This document shows positions 24,232 through 33,985 of a DNA stretch of 64,000 nucleotides, piece after piece. Numbering within the stretch: position 1 is the stretch's first letter; each line of letters opens with the position of its first letter. The translations under genes and the position numbers were made by a program. The notes under the pieces are model-generated. The model made no database searches and was not told the DNA's origin. It was given only the letters and a program-made list of their open reading frames with translations. The stretch spans positions 3,596,001 to 3,660,000 of the forward strand of contig NZ_CP046401.1 of the NCBI RefSeq assembly GCF_009762775.1, written 5' to 3'. This DNA is from Maribellus comscasis. Its GTDB lineage: Bacteria > Bacteroidota > Bacteroidia > Bacteroidales > Prolixibacteraceae.

Positions 24232-26847
24232 ATGAAATCAATAAAATTGCCAATTTTTCTTTTATTCATTTTTTCATTTTTCTGCAATGAAGCAGGTGCC
24301 GACGAACCTGATTCGGCTTATATTTTTGCTTACACCACACACAAACAAAATAATACCGCAGGTTTGCACTATGCATGGAGTGTAGATCGTGAAAACTGGT
24401 TTGGGATCGGGCCGGAGTTTCGCTTTTTGGCGAGTGATTTTGGTCGATGGGGAACTCAGAAAAAAATTATTAACCCAATACTGTTTCAAGATGAAGAAGG
24501 ATTGTATCATTGTTTATGGACATTGAACGATGATGTGGGGCAATTTGCACACGCTGCTTCCGAAGATCTTTATCAATGGAAACGTCAGTCATATCCTCAG
24601 GTAATGGGAAATGGCAATGTCCTAAACCTGGAAGTTTCTTCAGACAAAAAAAATAATAGATATTTAGTTACCTGGGAAAGTGAAATCGACGGAGAACTCA
24701 AACGATTCAAAACAACTACAACTGACTTTAAAAATTATTCTGAAACTACCGGAATTATTAAAGACAAGCGGCTGGGGCTCCGCGAAACTGTAAGGATCGA
24801 CGGTGAATTACAAACAGGTACGGTCAAAAAAATTTCATGGAAAACGATTGATGGTCTGATAAAATGGTACGAATGGAGCCAGTTTCACAGTATGGAGAGG
24901 GCTGATAATATGCGTAAAGACCAGGAACGCTTCAAAGACCTCAGGAAAGTGGATGCTTCCATCAAGCTAATACCAGAAAGAAGTAAAAAGATCAGTGATA
25001 AGCTGGTTGGAATATTTTTCGAAGATATCAGTTATGCAGCTGACGGTGGTTTGTATGCCGAGTTAGTGCAGAATCGTGGATTTGAATATGCTCTTAGCGA
25101 TAAGAGCGGAAACGATCCATCCTGGAACAGTTACAAAGCCTGGTCGTTGAATGGAGAAAATGCATCATTTAAAATAGATTCTGTTTCACCTATTCATGAG
25201 AATAACAAACATTTTGTTGTGCTTGAAATAGCGGAAATTGGTGCGGCCTTGGTTAACGAAGGATTTGACGGGATTGCTGTAAAAGAAGGGAATCGTTACG
25301 ATTTTTCGGTTTTTGCCAAAATAATGGAGCCCAAAAAAGGAAAACTGCTTATTCGATTGACCGACGAAAATAATAAAGTAATTGCTGAAACAAGAACAAA
25401 ATCGATTGCAACCACATGGAAAAAATATGAAGCTGTTCTCACTGTAAACAAGACGGTTGATAATGCGAAATTAGAAGTCGTTCCTGAGTTTAACGGAAAA
25501 GTTGCTTTGGATATGATTTCTCTTTTTCCGCAAAATACTTTTAAAGGGAGAAAAAATGGTTTACGAGAAGACCTGGCACAGGCCATAGCAGATATCCATC
25601 CAAAGTTTGTTCGTTTTCCCGGTGGATGTGTCGCTCATGGCGACGGACTTCATAACATGTATCGCTGGAACCGGACAGTTGGGCCGCTGGAAACACGGGT
25701 TCCGCAACGAAATATTTGGAACTATCATCAGTCAGCAGGTTTGGGGTATTTTGAATACTTTCAATTTTGCGAAGATATCGGGGCTGAGCCTCTTCCTGTG
25801 TTGCCGGCAGGAGTGCCTTGCCAGAATTCGGGAACTTGCGGGCATGGTCAACAAGGTGGGATTCCTATGGCCGAAATGGATGAATATGTGCAGGAAGTAC
25901 TTGATTTGATTGAATGGGCAAACGGAGACAAAAATACAAAGTGGGGCAGAATTCGCGCAGAAGCTGGTCATCCGGAGCCTTTTAACTTAAAATATATCGG
26001 TATCGGAAATGAAGATTTAATAACTGATATATTTGAAGAGAGATTTACTATGATTTTTAACGCCCTCAAAGAGAAACATCCGGAAATAGTTGTGATAGGA
26101 ACCGTTGGTCCTTTTTATACCGGAACTGATTATGAGGAGGGCTGGGACATAGCTACCAAACTTCAGGTACCAATGGTTGATGAACATTATTACCAACCTC
26201 CGGGCTGGTTTATTCATAACCAGGATTTTTATGACCGCTACGATCGCTCAAAATCCAAAGTGTACCTGGGAGAATATGCAGCACACTTACCCGGAAGGCC
26301 GAACAATATTGAAACAGCACTGTCCGAAGCATTGTACATGACAACACTGGAGAGAAACGGAGATATCGTGGAAATGTCATCCTATGCACCACTCCTTGCC
26401 AAGGAAGAACACATAAACTGGGCTCCGGATCTTATTTATTTCAATAATACGGAAGTAAAACCAACTGTTGGCTATTACGTACAAAAACTTTTTGGACAAA
26501 ATTCAGGTGAAACCTATATCCCTGCTGAAATTCAGTTATCTGAAAATAGGGAAGATATAAAAAAGCGGGTTGCTGTTTCAGTGGTTCAGGATAACGCAAC
26601 AAATGATGTAATTGTAAAACTGGTTAATCTGTTGCCTGCTGAAGTAAACGCAAATTTGGATTTTACAGACATTAATATCGCTGATTCTGAGGCCGGTTTA
26701 ACTGTTTTAAAAGGAAAGCCGGAAGATAAAAGCGCCTTGCCTTCAACCACTAAAATTTCTGTAGATTCTGAGTTTGAATACAAATTGCCAGGTTATTCAT
26801 TTTCTGTAATCAGAATAAGAACCAATTCAATTAAAAATACTGACTAA
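24232..26847 (+). CDS. GH51 alpha-L-arabinofuranosidase with N-terminal GH43-like partial propeller
   Basis: Exported enzyme of 871 aa (signal peptide to about residue 23) that should release alpha-L-arabinofuranose. Residues about 30-230 look like an incomplete five-bladed GH43-like propeller (GLHYAWSVDRENW, NPILFQDEEGLYHCLWT, ASEDLYQWKR) but lack a clear catalytic DP motif, so this part is probably binding or structural. A CBM4-like region and then the GH51 barrel follow: KLVGIFFEDISYAADGG, VRFPGGC, acid/base Glu594 in IGIGNED and nucleophile Glu681 in YLGEYAAH, then the C-terminal beta-sandwich. It is the first gene of an operon with GH43, GH42 and GH127 genes. The catalytic assignment is firm; the role of the N-terminal part is inferred. 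Confidence 0.93.
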   Translation: MKSIKLPIFLLFIFSFFCNEAGADEPDSAYIFAYTTHKQNNTAGLHYAWSVDRENWFGIGPEFRFLASDFGRWGTQKKIINPILFQDEEGLYHCLWTLNDDVGQFAHAASEDLYQWKRQSYPQVMGNGNVLNLEVSSDKKNNRYLVTWESEIDGELKRFKTTTTDFKNYSETTGIIKDKRLGLRETVRIDGELQTGTVKKISWKTIDGLIKWYEWSQFHSMERADNMRKDQERFKDLRKVDASIKLIPERSKKISDKLVGIFFEDISYAADGGLYAELVQNRGFEYALSDKSGNDPSWNSYKAWSLNGENASFKIDSVSPIHENNKHFVVLEIAEIGAALVNEGFDGIAVKEGNRYDFSVFAKIMEPKKGKLLIRLTDENNKVIAETRTKSIATTWKKYEAVLTVNKTVDNAKLEVVPEFNGKVALDMISLFPQNTFKGRKNGLREDLAQAIADIHPKFVRFPGGCVAHGDGLHNMYRWNRTVGPLETRVPQRNIWNYHQSAGLGYFEYFQFCEDIGAEPLPVLPAGVPCQNSGTCGHGQQGGIPMAEMDEYVQEVLDLIEWANGDKNTKWGRIRAEAGHPEPFNLKYIGIGNEDLITDIFEERFTMIFNALKEKHPEIVVIGTVGPFYTGTDYEEGWDIATKLQVPMVDEHYYQPPGWFIHNQDFYDRYDRSKSKVYLGEYAAHLPGRPNNIETALSEALYMTTLERNGDIVEMSSYAPLLAKEEHINWAPDLIYFNNTEVKPTVGYYVQKLFGQNSGETYIPAEIQLSENREDIKKRVAVSVVQDNATNDVIVKLVNLLPAEVNANLDFTDINIADSEAGLTVLKGKPEDKSALPSTTKISVDSEFEYKLPGYSFSVIRIRTNSIKNTD

Positions 26848-26867
26848 ACAAAAAAAGACAATTTAAT

Positions 26868-29063
26868 ATGAAAAAAACGAACGAAATAAAAGCTTTCCGC
26901 TTATCCCGGTTACGGTGGGTAATGATTCTGTCTTTTTTATTCCTTATTTCTTGCGAAAATATCAAATCGACGAATGAGCAGTTCGCTGGTTATATGTTTG
27001 TTTATTTCACCGGCAATGAACCGGGAGAAGAAGCAATCCGTGTGGCTGTGAGCACCGATGGTTATAATTACCGGGCATTAAATGATAACGAGCCGATTTT
27101 AAATTCAAAAAATATAAGTAGCTCCGGTGGTGTGCGCGATCCCCACATTTTACGAGGCGCTGACGGGAAGGCGTTTTATATGGTTGCAACCGACTTGTAT
27201 GTGCCCGGGCAGGGATGGAACAACTATGCCATGATTTTGTTAAAATCGACCAATCTCATAGATTGGTCGGGTTCTGTAGTAAACATCCCGGAAACTTTTC
27301 CTGGTGAGTTTAGCGACGTCAATCGGGTGTGGGCGCCCCAAACTATATATGATGAGAAATCAGAAAAATTCATGATTTACTTTTCGATGAAAAAGGATGA
27401 CGGGCCGGATATTATTTACTATGCTTTCGCAAATAAGGATTTCACTGGCCTGGAAGGTGCTCCAAAGCAGCTGTATTTTCCTCCTGCGGAAAGTAACACG
27501 AAAGCTTGTATTGATGGTGACATCATTCCTTTTCACGGGAAATATTATTTGTTTCATAAGGCTGAAGATGGCGATCCGGGCATAAAACTAGCCGTCTCAG
27601 ATAATTTAACCGAAGGCTACCGGTTGGTGAGCGACAAGCGTGTTGATCTGGAAACTCGTCCGGTAGAAGGAAGTGGAATTTTTAAGTTGAATAGTTCCGA
27701 CGAGTGGATCTTAATGTACGATGTATACACAAGCGGACGCTATCAGTTTACCAAAAGCTCCGATTTGCAGAATTTTTCTGTGGTTGATGAGGAGGTTTCA
27801 ATGAATTTTCATCCGCGTCACGGTACGGTGATGCCAGTTACGGGAAATGAATTAAAGCGGCTGATCAGTTATTGGGGACGTTTTGATGATTTGCTGGCTG
27901 AAGCCACTTCTTCCGGATTAAAACATCTAAATGTTGTATTCGACGGAGAAAACAAAATCATTCATTTGCCGGTAAAACGAAGTGTTGACTTGTCCGGTTT
28001 TGATCCTCAGTTTAGATGTTTTCCAGGAATATCAGTTGCTCCCGAAGGGCGGCAGGATTTTACCAAAGGTCCAGTTGCTTATACTTTTACAATTGAAGGA
28101 CAAGGAGATGTTGTTTACCAGGTGAGCGCTTCAGAAGACCACAATCCTGTTCTGGAGGGCTATTACGCCGACCCGGATATTTTGTATTCCGAAAAAACAG
28201 GTAAATATTACATTTATCCCACTACCGATGGCTTTAACAACTGGTCGGGATATTACTTTAAAACATTTTCGTCGGATAATTTGGTCGACTGGACCGACAA
28301 AGGAACTATTCTTGACCTGAAAAAGGATGTGAACTGGGCAAATAGAAATGCATGGGCACCCTGTATTATCGAAAAGAAAATTGATGGAGAGTACAAATAT
28401 TTCTACTATTTCACGGCAGCACAAAAAATAGGTGTTGCTGTAGCTGATAGCCCAACAGGCCCATTTAAAGACAGCGGCAATGCGCTAATCGATTATAAAC
28501 CAGAGGGAGTAACCGGAGGTCAGGAAATAGATCCGGATGTGTTTACAGACCCGGAAACCGGCAAGAGTTATCTGTATTGGGGAAATGGCTACATGGCAGG
28601 TGCTGAATTAAATAACGATATGATTTCAATTAATAAAGCTACATTAAAAACGTTTAACATTGATAACACCTACCGCGAAGGAACCTATGTAATTTACAGA
28701 AATGGTACCTATTATTTTATGTGGTCGGAAGACGATACCCGCAGCCCGAATTATAAAGTTCGTTACGGAACATCAGATTCGCCGTTGGGGAAACTTACAA
28801 TTCCTCAAGATAATATTGTCATTCAGCGCGATTCTTTAACAGACATTTTTGCCACCGGTCATAATTCAGCTATTCAGATTCCTGGTAAAGATGAATGGTT
28901 TCTTGTTTATCACCGTTTTACTTATCCGAAAGGAGTTGAAATGGGACGTTCGGGAGGTTTTCATCGCGAAGTATGTATCGACAAGCTGGAGTTTGATGCA
29001 GATGGAAAAATCAAAGAGGTAAAACCAACGTTGAACGGTATTGAACCCTTGAAGTTAGACTAA
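26868..29063 (+). CDS. Tandem GH43 protein (two GH43-type propellers)
   Basis: Lipoprotein of 731 aa (lipobox LISC about residue 29) with two GH43-type five-bladed propellers in one chain. The N-terminal module (about 45-370) has VRDPHIL, CIDGDIIPFHGKYY and VEGSGIF as candidates for the Asp-Asp-Glu triad. The C-terminal module (about 420-731) has YYADPDILYSE, EIDPDVFTDPETGKSYLYWG and FMWSEDDT. Both sets look complete, so both modules may be active, probably on arabinofuranosyl or galactosyl linkages. It lies 20 bp after the GH51 gene. Subfamilies are not assigned. A beta-xylosidase role is possible, but the surrounding enzymes favour an arabinan or arabinogalactan substrate. Confidence 0.9.
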   Translation: MKKTNEIKAFRLSRLRWVMILSFLFLISCENIKSTNEQFAGYMFVYFTGNEPGEEAIRVAVSTDGYNYRALNDNEPILNSKNISSSGGVRDPHILRGADGKAFYMVATDLYVPGQGWNNYAMILLKSTNLIDWSGSVVNIPETFPGEFSDVNRVWAPQTIYDEKSEKFMIYFSMKKDDGPDIIYYAFANKDFTGLEGAPKQLYFPPAESNTKACIDGDIIPFHGKYYLFHKAEDGDPGIKLAVSDNLTEGYRLVSDKRVDLETRPVEGSGIFKLNSSDEWILMYDVYTSGRYQFTKSSDLQNFSVVDEEVSMNFHPRHGTVMPVTGNELKRLISYWGRFDDLLAEATSSGLKHLNVVFDGENKIIHLPVKRSVDLSGFDPQFRCFPGISVAPEGRQDFTKGPVAYTFTIEGQGDVVYQVSASEDHNPVLEGYYADPDILYSEKTGKYYIYPTTDGFNNWSGYYFKTFSSDNLVDWTDKGTILDLKKDVNWANRNAWAPCIIEKKIDGEYKYFYYFTAAQKIGVAVADSPTGPFKDSGNALIDYKPEGVTGGQEIDPDVFTDPETGKSYLYWGNGYMAGAELNNDMISINKATLKTFNIDNTYREGTYVIYRNGTYYFMWSEDDTRSPNYKVRYGTSDSPLGKLTIPQDNIVIQRDSLTDIFATGHNSAIQIPGKDEWFLVYHRFTYPKGVEMGRSGGFHREVCIDKLEFDADGKIKEVKPTLNGIEPLKLD

Positions 29064-29144
29064 AGATATACTTTGATAAAATTTAGTATCACGGAATTTA
29101 TTTTGAAATTTAATTTTTAATAGTGCCAATCTAAACCGAGAATA

Positions 29145-31229
29145 ATGAAACGTTTATTTATAATTATTGCTGTCCTTGTTTCGAACCATGTTTTTTCGCA
29201 AGTTCAGTTTGATAATATCCTGTACGGCGTAGCGTATTATCATGAATACATGCCTGCCGAGCGCCTTGATGAAGATGTTAAAATGATGAAAGAAGCCGGT
29301 ATTTCGGTCGTGCGCGTTGGCGAATCTACCTGGAGTTTATTTGAACCTCGCGAGGGTGAGTTTGAATTCGCCTGGATGGACAGAATAATCGACAAATTTT
29401 ACGATGCCGGTATAAAAGTTATTCTTGGAACTCCAACCTATTCAATTCCTGCCTGGTTGTGGCACAAACATCCGGAAGTTCTGCTGGAATACCAAAATGG
29501 AGGGAAGGCTTATTATGGTATTCGCCAAAATATGGATATCACAAACCCAACTTATTTATTTTATAGCGAGCGGATTATCCGGAAAATGATGGAGCACTAC
29601 GCACAACATCCGGGAATAATTGGTTACCAGGTTGATAACGAAACCACGTCGCGGGGTGTGAACAATTATGATTTCCAGGTGGGTTTTGTAAATTATCTGA
29701 AAAAGAAGTTTGATACGACTGAAAATCTCAATAAAATCTGGGGTTTAAATTACTGGGGAATGACCATTGACGGATGGGAAGAACTAGCTCCTCGTGATGG
29801 AATCACGAATACAGGTTATAAACTCGAATGGGAGCGTTACAACCGGAAAGCTGTTGCTGATTTTTTAAAATGGCAATCGGCGATCGTTCGGGAATATAAA
29901 CGCGACGACCAGTTTATTACCCAATGTTTTATGCCTGCTGTTCAGGATATTGACCAACATGAGTCTTCTGAATTGATGGATCTTATGGCTGTAAATGTGT
30001 ATCACGGCCAGCAGGATGATTTAACCGGAAATGAGATTGCTTTTGCCGGAGACTATTTCAGATCGGTGAAACATGAAAATTATTTGATAACTGAAACAAA
30101 CGCGCAAACCATTGGGTGGAACTCGCGTATTCAGCAGCCACCTTATCCGGGGCAGATGCGACAAAATGTTTATGCCCATCTTGGTTCCGGGGCAAATATG
30201 GTTGAATACTGGCACTGGCATTCTATCCATTACGGACAGGAGATTTACTGGAAGGGAGTGCTTTCGCATGATTTGCAGCCTAACAGGGCTTATGCCGAAG
30301 TATCAAAAACAGCACATGAACTGGAACGCATAGGTAAAAAACTGGTGAACCTGAAAAAGGAAAATAAAGTCGCTATTTTGTACAGCCACGATTCGAATCA
30401 TGCGCTTAATATCATGCCCTTTGATCAAGGGGGAAATGCCTGGGGAAGCACCAATAATAATTTTTATACCAATGATTTGGTAAAACAATTTCATAAAATT
30501 TTATACCGGAATAATGTTGGTGTGGATTTTATTTTTTCCGAAAATCCTGAATTTGAAAAATACAGTCTGGTAATTATTCCTTCTTTATATATAGCAAGCG
30601 ATAAACTTCTTGAACAAATAAGTGATTTTATAAAAAATGGGGGACACGTTGTTTTACAATTCAAAAGTGGATTCTGCGATGAAAATTCGATGGTTCGCCC
30701 CATGTTGGCTCCCGGTCCTCTTCGTGAAGCGTGCGGGTTTTATTATCAGGAATTTACCAACTTCAAAGAAATGAGCTTAAAGGATGATCCTTTCGAAGTA
30801 AGGGAAAACGAAAATAAAGTGAATACATGGGCTGAATATATTATTCCTGAAACAGCCAGGCCGCTGGCCTTTTACAAACACTGGTTTTTCGAAAAATTTC
30901 CCGCAATAACCCTTAATAATTTTGGTGAAGGAACATTGCTTTATGAAGGCTGTATGGTTTCTGATTCCATTCAGGAGAAAATAGTGATGGATGCCGTTGA
31001 TCGCTCGGGAATAAGAACTCCGGATCAGGATAGTCACTGGCCGCTAATTACAAAATCAGGAACAAATAACGATGGCAATACCATCCGGTATTATTATAAT
31101 TATTCATCCCGGGCAGCTACGTTTTTGTATCCCTATAAAGGAGGTACTGAGCTTATTTCGGGCAAAAAAGTGGAGGGACAGGAAAAACTGATAATTAATC
31201 CATGGGATTTACTCATTATTGAAGAATAG
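29145..31229 (+). CDS. GH42 beta-galactosidase, exported
   Basis: Enzyme of 694 aa with a signal peptide (residues 1 to about 19, ending VFSQ). The GH42 barrel starts with LYGVAYYHEYMPAERLDEDVKMMKEAG and contains RVGESTWSLFEPREGEFEF. The acid/base is predicted as Glu166 in YQVDNETTSRG and the nucleophile as Glu317 in LITETNAQTIGW, the usual spacing. A beta-galactosidase trimerisation-type domain (about residues 400-610, KVAILYSHDSNHALN) and a short C-terminal beta domain follow. GH42 enzymes cut terminal beta-1,3/1,4/1,6-galactose, and some act on alpha-L-arabinopyranosides. It is located between GH43 and GH127, so it fits a galactan backbone or arabinopyranose side chains. Confidence 0.93.
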   Translation: MKRLFIIIAVLVSNHVFSQVQFDNILYGVAYYHEYMPAERLDEDVKMMKEAGISVVRVGESTWSLFEPREGEFEFAWMDRIIDKFYDAGIKVILGTPTYSIPAWLWHKHPEVLLEYQNGGKAYYGIRQNMDITNPTYLFYSERIIRKMMEHYAQHPGIIGYQVDNETTSRGVNNYDFQVGFVNYLKKKFDTTENLNKIWGLNYWGMTIDGWEELAPRDGITNTGYKLEWERYNRKAVADFLKWQSAIVREYKRDDQFITQCFMPAVQDIDQHESSELMDLMAVNVYHGQQDDLTGNEIAFAGDYFRSVKHENYLITETNAQTIGWNSRIQQPPYPGQMRQNVYAHLGSGANMVEYWHWHSIHYGQEIYWKGVLSHDLQPNRAYAEVSKTAHELERIGKKLVNLKKENKVAILYSHDSNHALNIMPFDQGGNAWGSTNNNFYTNDLVKQFHKILYRNNVGVDFIFSENPEFEKYSLVIIPSLYIASDKLLEQISDFIKNGGHVVLQFKSGFCDENSMVRPMLAPGPLREACGFYYQEFTNFKEMSLKDDPFEVRENENKVNTWAEYIIPETARPLAFYKHWFFEKFPAITLNNFGEGTLLYEGCMVSDSIQEKIVMDAVDRSGIRTPDQDSHWPLITKSGTNNDGNTIRYYYNYSSRAATFLYPYKGGTELISGKKVEGQEKLIINPWDLLIIEE

Positions 31230-31243
31230 CAAAACTAAATACA

Positions 31244-33202
31244 ATGAAGACACATTATTATTTGATAATCTTATCGATTTTGTTTTTTTGGGGTTGTTCA
31301 ACACCAAAGGAAGAGCCGCTTCAAAAACATGCCGACTATCCCATTAGCGGAGTTCCTTTTAGCAAGGTTCAAATTAATGATAATTTTTGGTTGCCAAAGA
31401 TCGAAACCAACCGCACAGCTACCATTCCGGCATCTTTTCAGAAGTGTGAAGAAACAGGCCGCCTGGATAATTTCCTCATTGCCGGTGGAAAAATGGAGGG
31501 TTCAGTAAAAGGTGAAATGCCTTTTGATGATACCGATGTATATAAAATAATTGAGGGAGCATCCTATTCAATGAGTACAATCCCGGATCCAAAACTGGAT
31601 GACTATGTTGACTCACTGATTGAGATTATTGCTATCGGGCAGGAAGAAGACGGTTATTTAACCACTTATAAAACCATTGACACAACCAAAGCTCCGGCAG
31701 GCTGGTGTCCCGCCGGGGGAAGATGGCAAAATCTGTCGTGCAGCCACGAGTTGTACAACAGCGGGCATATGTTTGAAGCCGCAGTTGCACACTATCTTGC
31801 AACCGGGAAAAGAAATTTTCTGGATATTGCCATAAAAAACGCCGACCTCCTGGTTTCTGTTTTTGGAGCCGGGAAAAACGAACAGGTGCCTGGTCATCAG
31901 ATTGTGGAAACCGGCTTAATAAAACTTTATCTGCTTACCGGAAAAAAAGAATACCTCGACTTATCCCGTCATTTTCTTGACAACAGGGGCGACAGCAGCA
32001 AGCGTGAATTATGGGGACCATACAACCAGGATCATAAACCCGTGACAGAACAGGATGAGGCAGTTGGACATGCTGTTCGTGCCGGATATATGTACGCCGG
32101 AATGACAGATATTGCGGCGCTGTATAACGATGGGGCGTATGAAAATGCTGTAGATAGGATTTGGGAGAATGTGGTTACAAAAAAAATATACATCACCGGG
32201 GGAATTGGTTCGTTGCACGACGGAGAAGCTTTTGGCGAAAACTACGAGTTACCAAATCTGACAGCGTACAATGAAACCTGCGCAGCCATAGCAAATGTCT
32301 ATTGGAATTACAGGATGTTTTTACTTCACGGCGATTCAAAATATATTGATGTTCTGGAAAGGAGCCTCTACAACGGAGTAATTTCCGGCGTTGCGCTCGA
32401 CGGAAAAACCTTTTTTTATCCCAATCCTTTACAGTGCGATATGCACTATCATTTTAACAGTGGAGGCAGTTTAAGCCGCGAACCCTGGTTCGACTGCTCG
32501 TGTTGCCCTACAAACCTATGCCGTTTTATGCCATCTGTTCCCGGATACATTTATGCACATAAAGAAGATGATTTGTATGTGAACCTCTATGTCCAGAGTT
32601 CAACGGAAGTGCAGTTGGATAATGGTTCGGTGAAAGTTAAACAAAAAACTGAATATCCCTGGGAGGGCGATGTAGAGTTGACCATCTTGCCTCAGAATAA
32701 ATCTGAATTTACAATTAAATTGAGAATTCCGGGTTGGTCAGTAAATCAGCCACTTCCGGGAGACCTGTATTCTTATTTGAATCCTTTGGAAAATAAACCG
32801 GTTATAACCGTTAACGGCGAGAAGGTAAATTTCGATATAGAAAAGGGCTATGCCGTTTTAACACGTGAGTGGGAGTTAAATAATAAAATCGAAATTTTTC
32901 TTCCTATGGAAGTAAAAAAAGTAAGAGCAAATGAAAAAGTTGAAGATGATCTGGGAAAACTGGCAATTGAACGCGGACCTATTGTTTATTGTGTTGAAGA
33001 AAAAGACAACCCGGATATTGAGGAACTGCAGATTTCTGAAAATACCCGGTTTGCATCAAGCTTTAATCCGGAGTTGCTAAGCGGTATAGAAGTTATTAAT
33101 ACTTCCGGTAATTCCACAAACGAAGTTTTTAAAGCAATCCCGTATTACGTTTGGAACAACCGGGGGGCAAACAAAATGAGTGTTTGGCTGAGTGAAAATT
33201 AG
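31244..33202 (+). CDS. GH127 beta-L-arabinofuranosidase (DUF1680 family), lipoprotein
   Basis: Lipoprotein of 652 aa (FFWGC, Cys19). GH127 enzymes are zinc enzymes that use a Cys nucleophile to remove beta-L-arabinofuranose, best known from hydroxyproline-linked arabino-oligosaccharides. The motif CSCCPTN places Cys420 as nucleophile candidate with Cys418/Cys421 nearby, and NETC gives Glu344 and Cys346. These correspond to the zinc ligands of the characterised bifidobacterial enzyme HypBA1. Other family segments are FDDTDVYKIIEGASYSM, SCSHELYNSGHMFEAAVAHY, DEAVGHAVRAGYMYAGM and TGGIGSLHDGEAFG. It closes the first arabinose operon and is separated from the sigma-factor gene by 134 bp with a promoter. 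A related GH127 activity on other sugars cannot be excluded. Confidence 0.94.
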   Translation: MKTHYYLIILSILFFWGCSTPKEEPLQKHADYPISGVPFSKVQINDNFWLPKIETNRTATIPASFQKCEETGRLDNFLIAGGKMEGSVKGEMPFDDTDVYKIIEGASYSMSTIPDPKLDDYVDSLIEIIAIGQEEDGYLTTYKTIDTTKAPAGWCPAGGRWQNLSCSHELYNSGHMFEAAVAHYLATGKRNFLDIAIKNADLLVSVFGAGKNEQVPGHQIVETGLIKLYLLTGKKEYLDLSRHFLDNRGDSSKRELWGPYNQDHKPVTEQDEAVGHAVRAGYMYAGMTDIAALYNDGAYENAVDRIWENVVTKKIYITGGIGSLHDGEAFGENYELPNLTAYNETCAAIANVYWNYRMFLLHGDSKYIDVLERSLYNGVISGVALDGKTFFYPNPLQCDMHYHFNSGGSLSREPWFDCSCCPTNLCRFMPSVPGYIYAHKEDDLYVNLYVQSSTEVQLDNGSVKVKQKTEYPWEGDVELTILPQNKSEFTIKLRIPGWSVNQPLPGDLYSYLNPLENKPVITVNGEKVNFDIEKGYAVLTREWELNNKIEIFLPMEVKKVRANEKVEDDLGKLAIERGPIVYCVEEKDNPDIEELQISENTRFASSFNPELLSGIEVINTSGNSTNEVFKAIPYYVWNNRGANKMSVWLSEN

Positions 33203-33287
33203 AATCAGCTCCCAATTGGTAATAAAAAAATGTAGCCTTTTTTACTCAATTTTTTTACTGAACAGTGCATTTGCAGGATATTAACTT

Positions 33288-33317
33288 TTTGTAAAATAAA
33301 TGTAAATAGTACGTTTT
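33288..33317 (+). promoter_or_regulatory. Promoter candidate for the ECF sigma gene
   Basis: TTTG at 33288-33291, 18-bp spacer, TACGTTTT at 33310-33317 (one base from TAnnTTTG). The position 20 bp before the ATG at 33337 is right for a short leader. Confidence 0.5.
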
Positions 33318-33336
33318 TTCTTTTAAATTTGACCTG

Positions 33337-33939
33337 ATGTTCGATGTTCAGGTTAAAAAGAGACTTAAGAACGGAGATCCAAGTGCCTACAAAGAGGTTT
33401 TCCGTTTATTGTATCCCCGTTTAAAGGGATACTGCAGGCTGTTTATTAGCGATGAACATGAAGCAGAGGATATTATTCAGGAAGGTTTTTTAACGCTTTG
33501 GGAAAAAAGAAATACGATTCAACCCGAAAATTCAGTCGAGAATCTTTTGTTTGTCATGGTTCGAAATCGTTGTCTGAACCGGATAAAAAAACAAAAACTT
33601 GAGGAAGTTAATGCAGATTTGGAGACAAATATTCCAAGTGAGAATCAATTTTTATATCAGATAGATTTTTCAGGGAAAGAGGACAAAAGCCTTGAAGAAT
33701 TGATGATTGAATCGTTTCAGCAGGCGGTTGATGAACTCCCGGAAAAAATGCAATTTGTATATAAGAAATGTAAAATAGAAGGAAGAAAGCAGAAGGAGAT
33801 TGCCGAAGAGCTGGGCGTTACTGTAAAAGCCATTGAAAAACACATTTCAAAAGCAAAACACAATATCAGACAAAAACTGCTACTACAGTATCCTTCAATG
33901 GTTTTACTTATCTCTTTGTTGATCGGTAATTTGAAATAA
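33337..33939 (+). CDS. ECF-type RNA polymerase sigma factor
   Basis: Sigma-70 family factor of 200 aa with only regions 2 and 4. Region 2 (about residues 10-85) includes FRLLYPRLKGYCRLFISDEHEAEDIIQEGFLTLWEK, and region 4 (about 125-180) includes ELPEKMQFVYKKCKIEGRKQKEIAEELGVTVKAIEKHISKAKHNIR, the helix-turn-helix reading the -35 element. The order sigma - small Tat protein - FecR anti-sigma - STN-type SusC - SusD is that of a trans-envelope regulated PUL, in which ligand binding to SusC releases the sigma factor from FecR. Its likely targets are the PUL genes on both sides. Confidence 0.95.
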   Translation: MFDVQVKKRLKNGDPSAYKEVFRLLYPRLKGYCRLFISDEHEAEDIIQEGFLTLWEKRNTIQPENSVENLLFVMVRNRCLNRIKKQKLEEVNADLETNIPSENQFLYQIDFSGKEDKSLEELMIESFQQAVDELPEKMQFVYKKCKIEGRKQKEIAEELGVTVKAIEKHISKAKHNIRQKLLLQYPSMVLLISLLIGNLK

Positions 33940-33985
33940 TCGCAAGTAGTACAAGATAAGATATACAAAAGCATATTCCCTGAAA

